Source: Tellurirhabdus rosea
GTDB taxonomy: Bacteria > Bacteroidota > Bacteroidia > Cytophagales > Spirosomataceae
Direction: 5' to 3'
Length of the DNA stretch: 64,000 nt
Assembly: GCF_026278345.1 (NCBI RefSeq)
Contig: NZ_CP111085.1
Span: 5,293,501 to 5,357,500, forward strand
Shown here: positions 26,250 to 34,205 of the stretch, in pieces
Layout: the number at the start of each line of letters is the position of its first letter
Numbering within the stretch: position 1 is the stretch's first letter
Program-made: the position numbers and the translations under genes
The notes under the pieces: model-generated
What the model was told of the DNA's origin: nothing
Databases searched by the model: none
The model's input: the letters and a program-made list of their open reading frames with translations, nothing else

Positions 26250-27632
26250 TTACTTTTTCTCCGCCCTTTTGCGGGCTTTGTATTCTTTGAATCGACGGTT
26301 ATATTCTTCAATCTGCTCCGGTTTGTACCGGTTTCGGTACTCCGTGGGCAGGTCGAGGCGTTCGGCCGAGAGGGTCGGGGCCTGGTCGAGGAGCGTGTTG
26401 CGGCCTTTGCCGTTTTTCTGTAAATCAAACGAATCGTACAACTGCCCGGTGACCATATACGAGCGGTAGCTCAGCGTCCCGGCGTCCACCGAAATGATCT
26501 GGTAAAGCTGCGTGTTCGAGCCCGCCCGGTCCATCCAGTCCTGCAGGCCGATGTCGTACATTTTGGGGCCGCTCACCGACACGACGTAAATCGGGCCGTC
26601 GGGGTGTTTGCGGCTGTTACCCAGCGGCATGTTCAGACCCCGACCGTAGGTATGGTCGTGGCCCTGCAGCACCAGATCGACGCCGTGTTTGCGGTAAATC
26701 GGCTCCATCCGGGCGCGCCATTCGTTGTTGTCCCGGCCGCTTTTGGTCGAATAAATGGGGTGATGGTGCACCACGATGGTCCAGCGGTTCTGGTTTTGGG
26801 TCAGGACCTCCGTCAGCCAGCGCGCCTGTTCGTCCAGAATGGTCGAATCGAGCAGGGCGGCCTGCGAATTGAGCGAGATGAACCGAACGCCCTGGTAATC
26901 GAGGTAGTAGGCCGTTTCCTTCAGCCGTTCGGGGCCATTTTCCGGGAGCACAAACGAGGGCCGCCAGTGGTACGAAACCCGCCGTTTGCCGCCCGGTTCC
27001 TGAAAGTACTCATGGTTACCGGGCGAGGCCAGCGTAGGCACCATGCCGTTGATCCAGCCCCCGGCCTCGAACCATTCGCCCCATTGCCAGTCGGCGTTTG
27101 CGGTCGTAATCAAATCCCCGGCATGAATCATCAACTGGGCTTTGGGCAGTGTCGAATAAGCCCCGCGGATGGCCCTCGACCACAGGGAACGGATGTCGTT
27201 CTGGGCATCGCCGAAATAATAAAACGAAAACGGAGCGGGCTTAGCCTCCGCCGTCCGGAAATGAAACCATTCGCTCCAGTGCGTGCCGTCGCCGACCCGG
27301 TAACTGTACTGGGTGGCCGGTTTCAGATTTTTGAAATGCACCGAATGATACTGCACCCGTTTGCCCTCGATCACGACGGCTTCCGAGCTGGCCGGGACTT
27401 CGGTGGCTTTGCCCACAAATTCGGGCGAGGGGTCGGCTTCGGCGATGGCGCCAACGGCCCTGGTGACGGTGGAGTCGGTCCGCCAGTTGACGGACTGCGA
27501 GGTGGCCGGGTTATCCTGCCAGCCCAGAGTGAGGCGGTCGGGGTACGGAGAAGGAGGGTACGGTTTGTGGGTTTGCGCCAGGGTCGGCAACGAACAGAAC
27601 AGCAACGCAATCCAGCGAACAGAAAAAGGCAT
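26250..27632 (-). CDS. Purple acid phosphatase-like metallophosphoesterase
   Basis: I choose the ATG at 27632 (MPFSVRWIALLFCSLP), which begins a good signal peptide. An in-frame ATG at 27674 would add 14 basic residues and overlap the stop of the upstream gene. After an N-terminal fibronectin-III-like domain (about 30-130), the metallophosphoesterase motifs appear in order: YFGDAQND, HAGDLI, GNHEYF, VHHHPIYS and GHDHTYGR. This arrangement is typical of exported purple acid phosphatase relatives. It acts on phosphate esters. It lies between the membrane protein and the PafA-like gene in one transcription unit. Confidence 0.9.
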   Translation of the reverse strand: MPFSVRWIALLFCSLPTLAQTHKPYPPSPYPDRLTLGWQDNPATSQSVNWRTDSTVTRAVGAIAEADPSPEFVGKATEVPASSEAVVIEGKRVQYHSVHFKNLKPATQYSYRVGDGTHWSEWFHFRTAEAKPAPFSFYYFGDAQNDIRSLWSRAIRGAYSTLPKAQLMIHAGDLITTANADWQWGEWFEAGGWINGMVPTLASPGNHEYFQEPGGKRRVSYHWRPSFVLPENGPERLKETAYYLDYQGVRFISLNSQAALLDSTILDEQARWLTEVLTQNQNRWTIVVHHHPIYSTKSGRDNNEWRARMEPIYRKHGVDLVLQGHDHTYGRGLNMPLGNSRKHPDGPIYVVSVSGPKMYDIGLQDWMDRAGSNTQLYQIISVDAGTLSYRSYMVTGQLYDSFDLQKNGKGRNTLLDQAPTLSAERLDLPTEYRNRYKPEQIEEYNRRFKEYKARKRAEKK

Positions 27633-27670
27633 GTGTGTAGGTGTATTCGTCTGTTTACGCCTCCGCGGAC

Positions 27671-29809
27671 TCATTTATGCGGGGCGTTTTTTAGGTTGGG
27701 TTTGGCCCGCCAGCTTGCTTCCGGACCAAAGCGCGTATGATACGTTTTTTTATCCAGCTTCGCATAATCCGGATAGCGATAAATCAGGCGGTTTGTGAAC
27801 AGGAACAGGACGGCCGACAGCAATACCGCTCCCGCTGCCCTCAGCCACGCTTTTCGGTATAAAGCGGAAAAGTCGGTTTCTGTACTGATGGGAAGGGTGG
27901 GATCTTTTTCTGAAGCATAAACCAGGAGAAGAACCGTCAGCAGGACGGCATTGGCAAAAATAACCCATTCGGTCAGCAGGCGGCCCGGCGTCCAGCCTAC
28001 GAGCGCCCGTTCAAAATTGCCGATCACCATCACCCAGAGCAGCATCAGCAGGGCCAGCTGCCCTTTGCCCAGCGCGGTTTTGGGCACAAACGCCAGCGGC
28101 TCTCGCCAATGCCTGCGCACCACGGCGACGAACGCCCCGGCCAGCAGCAGCCACGACAGGGTATACCAGCCCTCCGGCGTCAGGTGGAGGCCGGTGACGC
28201 CCGGCAGACGACCCACCAAAGGCATGTCCCACAGGGCCGGAAGAGGTTCGGTCGCTCCCGAAACGATCCGCTTCCAGACGGCGGGGTCGAGCTGGCTGCT
28301 CCATTCCTTCACATTTTTGACCAGATTAACGTACGGCAGGGCAAGCAGGACAGAGAAAACGGCAAAGGCGGTCGTCCAGCGCCCTTTCGGAGGGGCTTCG
28401 CTCGCGGACGGGGAAGTCGGGTGCAGCGGCAGACGGGTAGCCAGCAGGCCCAGCGCCACGGCAATCGCCAGTCCGTTGACAAAGCCGTAGGTCTGTTCCA
28501 GAAAGCTGTGCCAGTTCTGGTGCTGCCAGTTGGCCCAGCGGCTAATGATTTCCTGATCCAACGCGGACGTTCGGCCATCGGCGACGAGAATGCGCGGATT
28601 GCCGGGGGCCATCGCCAGTTGTTTGACCCACTGCATGCCCGAAAAGCCCAGCCCGCCAATGGTGCCGCTCACGACCGCCGCCAGCATGACCGCCCGGTAG
28701 TTGTTTTTGTGCAGCCAGCGCAGGAGACCGAGGAATACGCCCAGTATGCCCGCCCAGTCGTCGCCGCGGGGAGGAGTCATCCGCAGACCGCCGATTTCGG
28801 TAAAGAAAAGGCTGCCCAGCACCGGAAACGCCAGAAAACAAAGAAACCAGCCAACCGCCAGATGCACCACCAGCGAGGCCCCGTGGCGGAATTTTCCGAA
28901 CCGGAGGAAGTACAGCGTACAGCCCGCCAGCAGCCCGAGGACGATCCCAACCGCTTCGGGATAGTCGCCGAACCACTGCGGCCAGTTGTTCAGGAAATTG
29001 TCCGGCGCAAAGGCCGGTTTGCCCGTCGCCGGGTCGAGGTAGGAGGGGTCGCCCAGCGGGTAGGTCAGGGCGGTGGTCAGGGGTTTCAGCAGCCCCGCCG
29101 CGTCCAGACCCCGCTGCAGGAGCCAGCCGCCGACAGCCCCGGCCAGCCCGAAAACCGGCAGCCAGAGGGTGTTGGCTTCTTTTCGCTGCATCAGGTCGTA
29201 AAGACAAACTCCGGCCAGCGCAAACAAAGCGGCCAGATAGTCGGCATCGAACCAGTACAGGGGGCTTTTGTGCCGCGACCAGGTCGCGTCGAACCCAAGG
29301 CCGTGCTGCAGGGCGCCGGCGATGCGGTCTTCCACGAAATCCTGAATCACCCAGGCGGCAAAGACGAACACGAGGGGCCGGAAAAGAGCCTCCAGTTGCG
29401 GGCGGTCGGCAACGGCGGCCAGGGCCGTACCCGCGCCGCCCAGCGCGGCCCACAGAAATCCGATGAGGAACAGGCCCGTATAGCCGAACCACTGTGAGGG
29501 CAGATGGCCGCTTTCGGTGAAGGAGATGACCTGCATGTAGGAAATGGAGCCGCCGAATCCCCAGCCGATGGCGCCCAGAAAGGCGACATAGAACACGCGC
29601 TCCCGCCAGTCGGGTCGGCCCGAGAGGAGGCAGACGGTAAAGGCAGCCAGGCATCCGGCAAACGCCGCCCCGTACTCATGGCCAAAATTGCCGCGAATGC
29701 CCCAGCCGATGGAAAGCGACAGACCCACTAGCAGAAGGGTACTTTTTCGCCAGGCGGGCGACGGTTGACGGAGGGCTGTCTGGGAAGGCTGGGTTCCGGC
29801 GGTGATCAT
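27671..29809 (-). CDS. Polytopic membrane protein of unknown function
   Basis: This 712-residue protein has roughly 14-16 hydrophobic segments. An early conserved-looking motif is GWGIRGNFGHEYGAAFAG (about 35-52). Other polar landmarks inside the membrane part are GGSISYMQVISF and GGLRMTPPRGDDW. I do not recognise a named transporter or enzyme family. The Arg, His and Glu residues inside the first membrane region suggest a substrate or ion pathway. It heads a unit with two exported phosphatases, and its promoter region is shared with the divergent aldolase-family gene. It may be a transporter for a product of the island. Confidence 0.7.
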   Translation of the reverse strand: MITAGTQPSQTALRQPSPAWRKSTLLLVGLSLSIGWGIRGNFGHEYGAAFAGCLAAFTVCLLSGRPDWRERVFYVAFLGAIGWGFGGSISYMQVISFTESGHLPSQWFGYTGLFLIGFLWAALGGAGTALAAVADRPQLEALFRPLVFVFAAWVIQDFVEDRIAGALQHGLGFDATWSRHKSPLYWFDADYLAALFALAGVCLYDLMQRKEANTLWLPVFGLAGAVGGWLLQRGLDAAGLLKPLTTALTYPLGDPSYLDPATGKPAFAPDNFLNNWPQWFGDYPEAVGIVLGLLAGCTLYFLRFGKFRHGASLVVHLAVGWFLCFLAFPVLGSLFFTEIGGLRMTPPRGDDWAGILGVFLGLLRWLHKNNYRAVMLAAVVSGTIGGLGFSGMQWVKQLAMAPGNPRILVADGRTSALDQEIISRWANWQHQNWHSFLEQTYGFVNGLAIAVALGLLATRLPLHPTSPSASEAPPKGRWTTAFAVFSVLLALPYVNLVKNVKEWSSQLDPAVWKRIVSGATEPLPALWDMPLVGRLPGVTGLHLTPEGWYTLSWLLLAGAFVAVVRRHWREPLAFVPKTALGKGQLALLMLLWVMVIGNFERALVGWTPGRLLTEWVIFANAVLLTVLLLVYASEKDPTLPISTETDFSALYRKAWLRAAGAVLLSAVLFLFTNRLIYRYPDYAKLDKKTYHTRFGPEASWRAKPNLKNAPHK

Positions 29810-29883
29810 GCAGACGTTCAGCGAAGGGGATCATTCGGCAGAGACTCCGTCTGAAGTTACCCATAATACGGTAGTTTTTGCCG

Positions 29884-29932
29884 TTCAGGCTACTTTCAAA
29901 AGTGAATAATTTGTAGAATTAAGTAGCCTGAA
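29884..29932. promoter_or_regulatory. 12-base inverted repeat in divergent promoter region, candidate operator
   Basis: TTCAGGCTACTT (29884-29895) is the exact reverse complement of AAGTAGCCTGAA (29921-29932), with 25 bases between. It sits in the 181-base AT-rich gap between the minus-strand membrane-protein unit and the plus-strand aldolase-symporter unit. It could bind a dimeric regulator acting on both. No regulator is adjacent. Confidence 0.45.
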
Positions 29933-29990
29933 TAAAGGCAGTAGGAGTAATAAAAGGCAACCGTTCACGATTTAACCGAATACGACACCT

Positions 29991-30923
29991 GTGAAAACTT
30001 TACCGGAAGGACTATGGCCCGTCATGCTCACGCCGTTTACCGCGACCAATGAGGTTGACCTGCCGGGGCTGGAAAGGCTGACGGCGATGTATCTGGAAGC
30101 CGGGTCCAGCGGCCTTTTTGCCAACTGCCTGTCCAGCGAAATGTACCAACTGACGGAGGCGGAACGACTGCTGATCACCCGGACCGTGGTCAACGTCTGC
30201 GGCGAGGCGGCCCCGGTCGTCGCGACGGGCACGTTCAGCCGGGATACCTCGGCCAACGTGGCGTTCATCAAGCGTCTGTACGATACGGGAGTGCAGGCCG
30301 TCATTCTGATTACCGGCATGCTGGTCGAGCCGGACGAAAGCGAGGAGATACTGAAAGAACGGCTGGAGCAGATTCTGGAACAGACGGACGGTATTCCGCT
30401 GGGTGTTTACGAATGCCCGATGCCTTACAAACGCCTGCTCAGCCCGGCGCTGATGAAGTGGATGGCCGCCACGGGCCGGTTCGTTTACCACAAAGACACC
30501 AGCTGCAACTCGCCCGCGATGGTCCGGAAGGCGGAAGCCGTCAAAGGCAGCCGCTTTGGGCTTTACAACGCCGATACCACCACGGCGCTGGATTCGCTGG
30601 AGGCGGGCTTTCGGGGTATTTCGCCGATTTCGGCCAACTTTTATCCCGAGCCGTACAGTTTTCTGCTCCGGGAATACCGGACCCACGGCCGTACCGAGTC
30701 TCTCAATCGCCTGCACGCCCTGCTGACGATGATGGACCGGGTGACGCACAATTTTTACCCCTATGCGGCCAAGGTTTTTCTGCAGCGGCGAGGGCTGAAA
30801 ATCGAAACCAACACCCGTATTCCGGCCGAGGCCCTGCCCAATGCCGACCAGCTCCGGCTGTCCGCCCTGATGGAGTCGTTCCGGGCGGTGGCCGATCTGT
30901 ATTCCATTCCCCTGATTCTGTAG
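29991..30923 (+). CDS. Dihydrodipicolinate synthase/N-acetylneuraminate lyase family protein
   Basis: This 310-residue TIM-barrel class I aldolase has the Schiff-base lysine in VYHKDTS (Lys168) and the conserved tyrosine in GVYECP (Tyr140). The usual pyruvate-carboxylate-binding GSTGE loop is replaced by NCLSSE (45-50). This argues against housekeeping DapA and against a standard NanA, while leaving a retro-aldol or dehydratase activity possible. It starts the unit with a sodium:solute symporter 39 bases downstream. Given the sialidase-fold gene in the island, cleavage of a keto-acid sugar is a reasonable guess. Confidence 0.85.
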   Translation: MKTLPEGLWPVMLTPFTATNEVDLPGLERLTAMYLEAGSSGLFANCLSSEMYQLTEAERLLITRTVVNVCGEAAPVVATGTFSRDTSANVAFIKRLYDTGVQAVILITGMLVEPDESEEILKERLEQILEQTDGIPLGVYECPMPYKRLLSPALMKWMAATGRFVYHKDTSCNSPAMVRKAEAVKGSRFGLYNADTTTALDSLEAGFRGISPISANFYPEPYSFLLREYRTHGRTESLNRLHALLTMMDRVTHNFYPYAAKVFLQRRGLKIETNTRIPAEALPNADQLRLSALMESFRAVADLYSIPLIL

Positions 30924-30962
30924 CGACGTTGCCCGCCCTGCCGAGCCGTCAAACCTGTTTGT

Positions 30963-32537
30963 ATGAGAACGCTGCCTATTCTTGATCTCTTCGTCATTAT
31001 CCTGTACCTGGTGGCCATGGTCGCCGTGGGCGCCTGGTTTTCCCGGAAAAACAAAAATGCAGACCAGTTTACGACGGCCTCGGGCCGGATTCCGGGCTGG
31101 GCCATCGGCCTGTCGATCTACGCCACGTTTCTGAGCAGCAACACCTTTCTGGGCGTACCGGGCAAGGCGTTCGGCAGCAACTGGAACTCGTTTGTCTTCA
31201 GCCTGTCGATGCCTCTGGCGGCCTGGGTTGCTACCCGGTTTTTTATTCCGTTCTACCGCCAGACGGGCGAAGTGTCGGCCTACACCCACCTCGAACACCG
31301 CTTTGGTCCGTGGGCGCGAACCTACGCCGTGGTTTGTTTTCTGCTGACGCAACTGGCCCGGATGGGGTCGATCTTCTTTGGCATTGCGCTGAGCCTTCAG
31401 GCCCTGACGGGCTACCCGATGGCGACCATCATGGTGATCGTGGGGACCTGCATCATTCTGTATACCGTCATGGGCGGCATGGAGGCCGTCATCTGGACCG
31501 AAGTGGTTCAGGGAGTCATCAAGACCGCCGGCGCGTTCATCATTCTCTGGCTCGTGGTCGACGGAATGTCGGGCGGGGTGGACCGGATTGTCGCCATCGG
31601 CCGGACCGACAACAAATTCAGTCTGGGCAGTTTTGCGCCCGACTTCACCCAGGCCACGTTCTGGGTCATTCTGCTGTACGGGTTTTTCATGAATCTGAAC
31701 AACTTCGGCATGGACCAGAATTACGTGCAGCGCTACCATACCACGACCTCCAAGCGGGAGGCAGCCCGTTCGGTCTGGCTTTGCGTGTACCTGTACGTGC
31801 CTGTTTCGCTGGTGTTTTTCGTGATCGGCTCCTGTCTGTACGCCTATTACCAGACCAATCCCGACCTAATGGACGCGGTACGGATGCAGGTCGCCACGGA
31901 GCGACTGCCGAACGGGTCGCCGGCCGCCATCCGGCAACTGGCCGCTACCCTGCAACCGGCCGACGTCGGCGACAAGGTCATGCCGCATTTCATGGTGACG
32001 CGGGTTCCGGCGGGTCTGGTCGGGCTGATTGTGGCGGCCATTCTGTCGGCGGCGATGAGCACCATCAGTTCGGGCATGAACGCCTCGGCGACAGTGTTTT
32101 CGCTGGATATTTACCAGCGGTACATCAATCCGGCGCTTTCGGAGAAAAAGGCCTTGCGGCTTCTGTACCTCGCCACCACCTTTTTCGGCCTGCTGGGGAT
32201 GCTGACCGGCATTGCCATGATCGGGGTCAAAAGCGTGCTGGATGTCTGGTGGCTGCTGTCGGGCATTTTTGCCGGAGGCATGCTGGGGCTGTTTTTACTC
32301 GGCATCATTTCCCGAACCACCCGGAATGCCGAAGCCCTGACGGCCACCCTGATCGGCATTCTGGTCATCGTCTGGATGACTTTTTCGGCGCAATTGCCCG
32401 AGGAGTACGCCTTTCTGCGCAACCCGCTGCACCAGAACATGATTATGGTCGTGGGCACGCTGACAATTTTTCTGATCGGTGTTTTGCTGACCCGTCTCCG
32501 TCGTCCGAAACCGGCGCCGGTCGAAACGGTCGCCTGA
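30963..32537 (+). CDS. Sodium:solute symporter family transporter
   Basis: This 524-residue inner-membrane protein has about 13-14 hydrophobic segments. It shows the SSS/LeuT-fold landmarks: the LSIYATFLSSNTFLGVPG segment near the N terminus, GGMEAVIWTEVVQG in the fifth segment and SAAMSTISSGMNASATV for a sodium site. Family members carry sugars, sialic acids, inositol or carboxylates with sodium. It is co-directional with the aldolase-family gene (39 bases apart), which suggests it imports the aldolase substrate. A weak hairpin follows. Confidence 0.9.
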   Translation: MRTLPILDLFVIILYLVAMVAVGAWFSRKNKNADQFTTASGRIPGWAIGLSIYATFLSSNTFLGVPGKAFGSNWNSFVFSLSMPLAAWVATRFFIPFYRQTGEVSAYTHLEHRFGPWARTYAVVCFLLTQLARMGSIFFGIALSLQALTGYPMATIMVIVGTCIILYTVMGGMEAVIWTEVVQGVIKTAGAFIILWLVVDGMSGGVDRIVAIGRTDNKFSLGSFAPDFTQATFWVILLYGFFMNLNNFGMDQNYVQRYHTTTSKREAARSVWLCVYLYVPVSLVFFVIGSCLYAYYQTNPDLMDAVRMQVATERLPNGSPAAIRQLAATLQPADVGDKVMPHFMVTRVPAGLVGLIVAAILSAAMSTISSGMNASATVFSLDIYQRYINPALSEKKALRLLYLATTFFGLLGMLTGIAMIGVKSVLDVWWLLSGIFAGGMLGLFLLGIISRTTRNAEALTATLIGILVIVWMTFSAQLPEEYAFLRNPLHQNMIMVVGTLTIFLIGVLLTRLRRPKPAPVETVA

Positions 32538-32576
32538 TGCCGGTTTGCGGAGCGGCTCATGGTCCCGTGTCCCCCG

Positions 32577-32605
32577 CCGGAAGCCCCTTTCCGGTTTCTA
32601 TTTTT
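32577..32605 (+). terminator. Weak intrinsic terminator
   Basis: A short stem CCGGAA/TTCCGG (32577-32582 with 32589-32594) is followed by a T-rich run, 40 bases after the symporter stop. Confidence 0.4.
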
Positions 32606-32690
32606 CGGCCCTGGTGGACCGGGCAGTAAATACCTGCGGCAAAACCGCTCTGGGGGTGGTTAAAGGTCTGGGGACAAAAGAAACCAACCC

Positions 32691-33092
32691 ATGAACAGAG
32701 CGAGTTATTTGTTGCTGCGCCTTACGGTGGCCCTCAGCATGTTTGGTCACGGTTTGGTCCGGCTGCCCAAGCTGGACAAGTTCAGCGCCGGGATGGTGAA
32801 GAACTTCGAGAAGTCGATGCTGCCGGAGGTGCTGGTAACGCCCTTTAGCTACGCGTTGCCATTTGCCGAACTGCTTTGCGGGGTGTTGCTCCTGTTGGGA
32901 CTTTTTACGCGGCTGGGGCTGTATCTGGGCGGGGCCATCATGCTGACGCTTGTTCTGGGCAGTTGCCTGATCGAGCAGTGGGACGCGCTTCCATCCCAGA
33001 TGATTCATGTGGCCTTTTTCGCGGTCCTCCTGCATTTCCTCCCCAGCAACTCCTTTGCTTTGGACAACGCAAGAGGGCGCCGGGACCATTGA
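32691..33092 (+). CDS. DoxX-family membrane protein
   Basis: This 133-residue protein has four hydrophobic segments. It matches the DoxX family by its N-terminal RLTVALSMFGHGLVRLPK and the PFAELLCGVLLLLGLFTRLG segment. DoxX proteins are small inner-membrane proteins linked to quinone or thiol redox functions, but this one has no known partner. It lies 21 bases before an SDR gene, and the two are probably co-transcribed. Confidence 0.85.
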   Translation: MNRASYLLLRLTVALSMFGHGLVRLPKLDKFSAGMVKNFEKSMLPEVLVTPFSYALPFAELLCGVLLLLGLFTRLGLYLGGAIMLTLVLGSCLIEQWDALPSQMIHVAFFAVLLHFLPSNSFALDNARGRRDH

Positions 33093-33113
33093 AACGTAAC
33101 CATCATTCTCATT

Positions 33114-33908
33114 ATGGATTTACAATTAAAGGACAAGACCGCCTTTGTCAGTGGCTCGACGGCCGGAATTGGGCTGGCCATCGTCGAAGTGCTGCTGCGG
33201 GAAGGCGCGACCGTAATCCTCAATGGCCGTACGCCGGAAGCCGTCGAGCAGGCGGTGGAAGGTCTCAGAGCGGCCAATCCGGCGGCCTGGGTTTCTGGTA
33301 TTGCCGCGGACTTTGGCCGGGCAGAAGACGTAGCCCGCCTGATGGAAGCGCTGCCGGAGGTGGATATTCTGGTCAACAACGTGGGCATTTTCGAGCCCAA
33401 ACCGTTTTCGGAAATCCCGGACGAGGACTGGTTCCGTTTCTTTGAAGTCAATGTCATGAGCGGCGTGCGTTTGTCGAGGCACCTGCTGCCGAAAATGCTT
33501 TCCCGGAACTGGGGTCGGATCATTTTTATCTCCAGCGAGTCAGCCATTTTTATTCCCGATGAGATGATCCATTACGGAATGACCAAAACGGCGCAACTGG
33601 CCATCAGCCGGGGACTGGCTGAGCTGACGAAAGGCACCGCCGTGACGGTCAACGCCGTGCTGCCCGGCCCGACCAAAAGCCGGGGCGTGGGGGATTTCAT
33701 CGAAAGTCTGGCCCGACAGGAGCAGGTAGAGGTTGAGGAAATGGAGAAGATTTTCTTCCAGAATTTCCGGCCGAGTTCCCTGATTCAGCGGTTTGCCAGC
33801 CCGGAGGAAATTGCCCATACGGTTGCCTATCTGGTAAGTCCGCTGGCTTCGGCGACCAACGGGGCGGCCATCCGTGCAGAAGGAGGGCTGGTCCGCTCGA
33901 TTTTATAG
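33114..33908 (+). CDS. Short-chain dehydrogenase/reductase (SDR) oxidoreductase
   Basis: This 264-residue classical SDR has the cofactor motif SGSTAGIG (about 14-21), NNVG for the core (about 89-92), the catalytic Ser in FISSES, and Tyr-Lys in HYGMTKTA. The N[RT]-type residue after the second strand suggests NADP(H). It uses NAD(P) to oxidise or reduce a small alcohol or ketone; the substrate is unknown. It follows the DoxX gene by 21 bases. It marks the right end of the accessory island. Confidence 0.92.
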   Translation: MDLQLKDKTAFVSGSTAGIGLAIVEVLLREGATVILNGRTPEAVEQAVEGLRAANPAAWVSGIAADFGRAEDVARLMEALPEVDILVNNVGIFEPKPFSEIPDEDWFRFFEVNVMSGVRLSRHLLPKMLSRNWGRIIFISSESAIFIPDEMIHYGMTKTAQLAISRGLAELTKGTAVTVNAVLPGPTKSRGVGDFIESLARQEQVEVEEMEKIFFQNFRPSSLIQRFASPEEIAHTVAYLVSPLASATNGAAIRAEGGLVRSIL

Positions 33909-33941
33909 AACGCGGCAGGTGGTTTTCAGCTGTTTTTTGAG

Positions 33942-33974
33942 CAAAAAAGAAGCCTCGCCGTTTCGGGCGAGGCT
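33942..33974 (-). terminator. Intrinsic terminator after tRNA-Thr
   Basis: The stem AGCCTCGCC (33951-33959) pairs with GGCGAGGCT (33966-33974). Read on the minus strand it is followed by TCTTTTTTGC, a proper T tract, so it ends the tRNA transcript. It may also stop the convergent SDR transcript. Confidence 0.8.
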
Positions 33975-33989
33975 AACTTATTGATTTCC

Positions 33990-34065
<76 letters not shown>

Positions 34066-34085
34066 GTTTCCGTGAAAACGTGATG

Positions 34086-34116
34086 CAAAAGTAGGCTTTT
34101 TTGTCTTTCGCACCAA
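34086..34116 (-). promoter_or_regulatory. Bacteroidetes-type promoter for tRNA-Thr
   Basis: On the minus strand TTG (34116-34114) and TACTTTTG (34093-34086) are separated by 20 bases. This fits the Bacteroidetes TTG-N19/20-TAnnTTTG consensus. It lies about 20 bases upstream of the mature tRNA 5' end. Confidence 0.7.
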
Positions 34117-34205
34117 GCGTTTTGTTAGAAAAATATGCAAAAAACCGCGTTTTTGCTGCTTTTCAGTGGGTTAGAGAAGGCATTTTCCCCTAACCCGCCG
34201 AACTG

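Noticed and set aside
27633..27674. Upstream start of the purple acid phosphatase-like gene
   Set aside because: The extra 14 residues are basic and come before a good signal peptide; the upstream ATG overlaps the previous stop.
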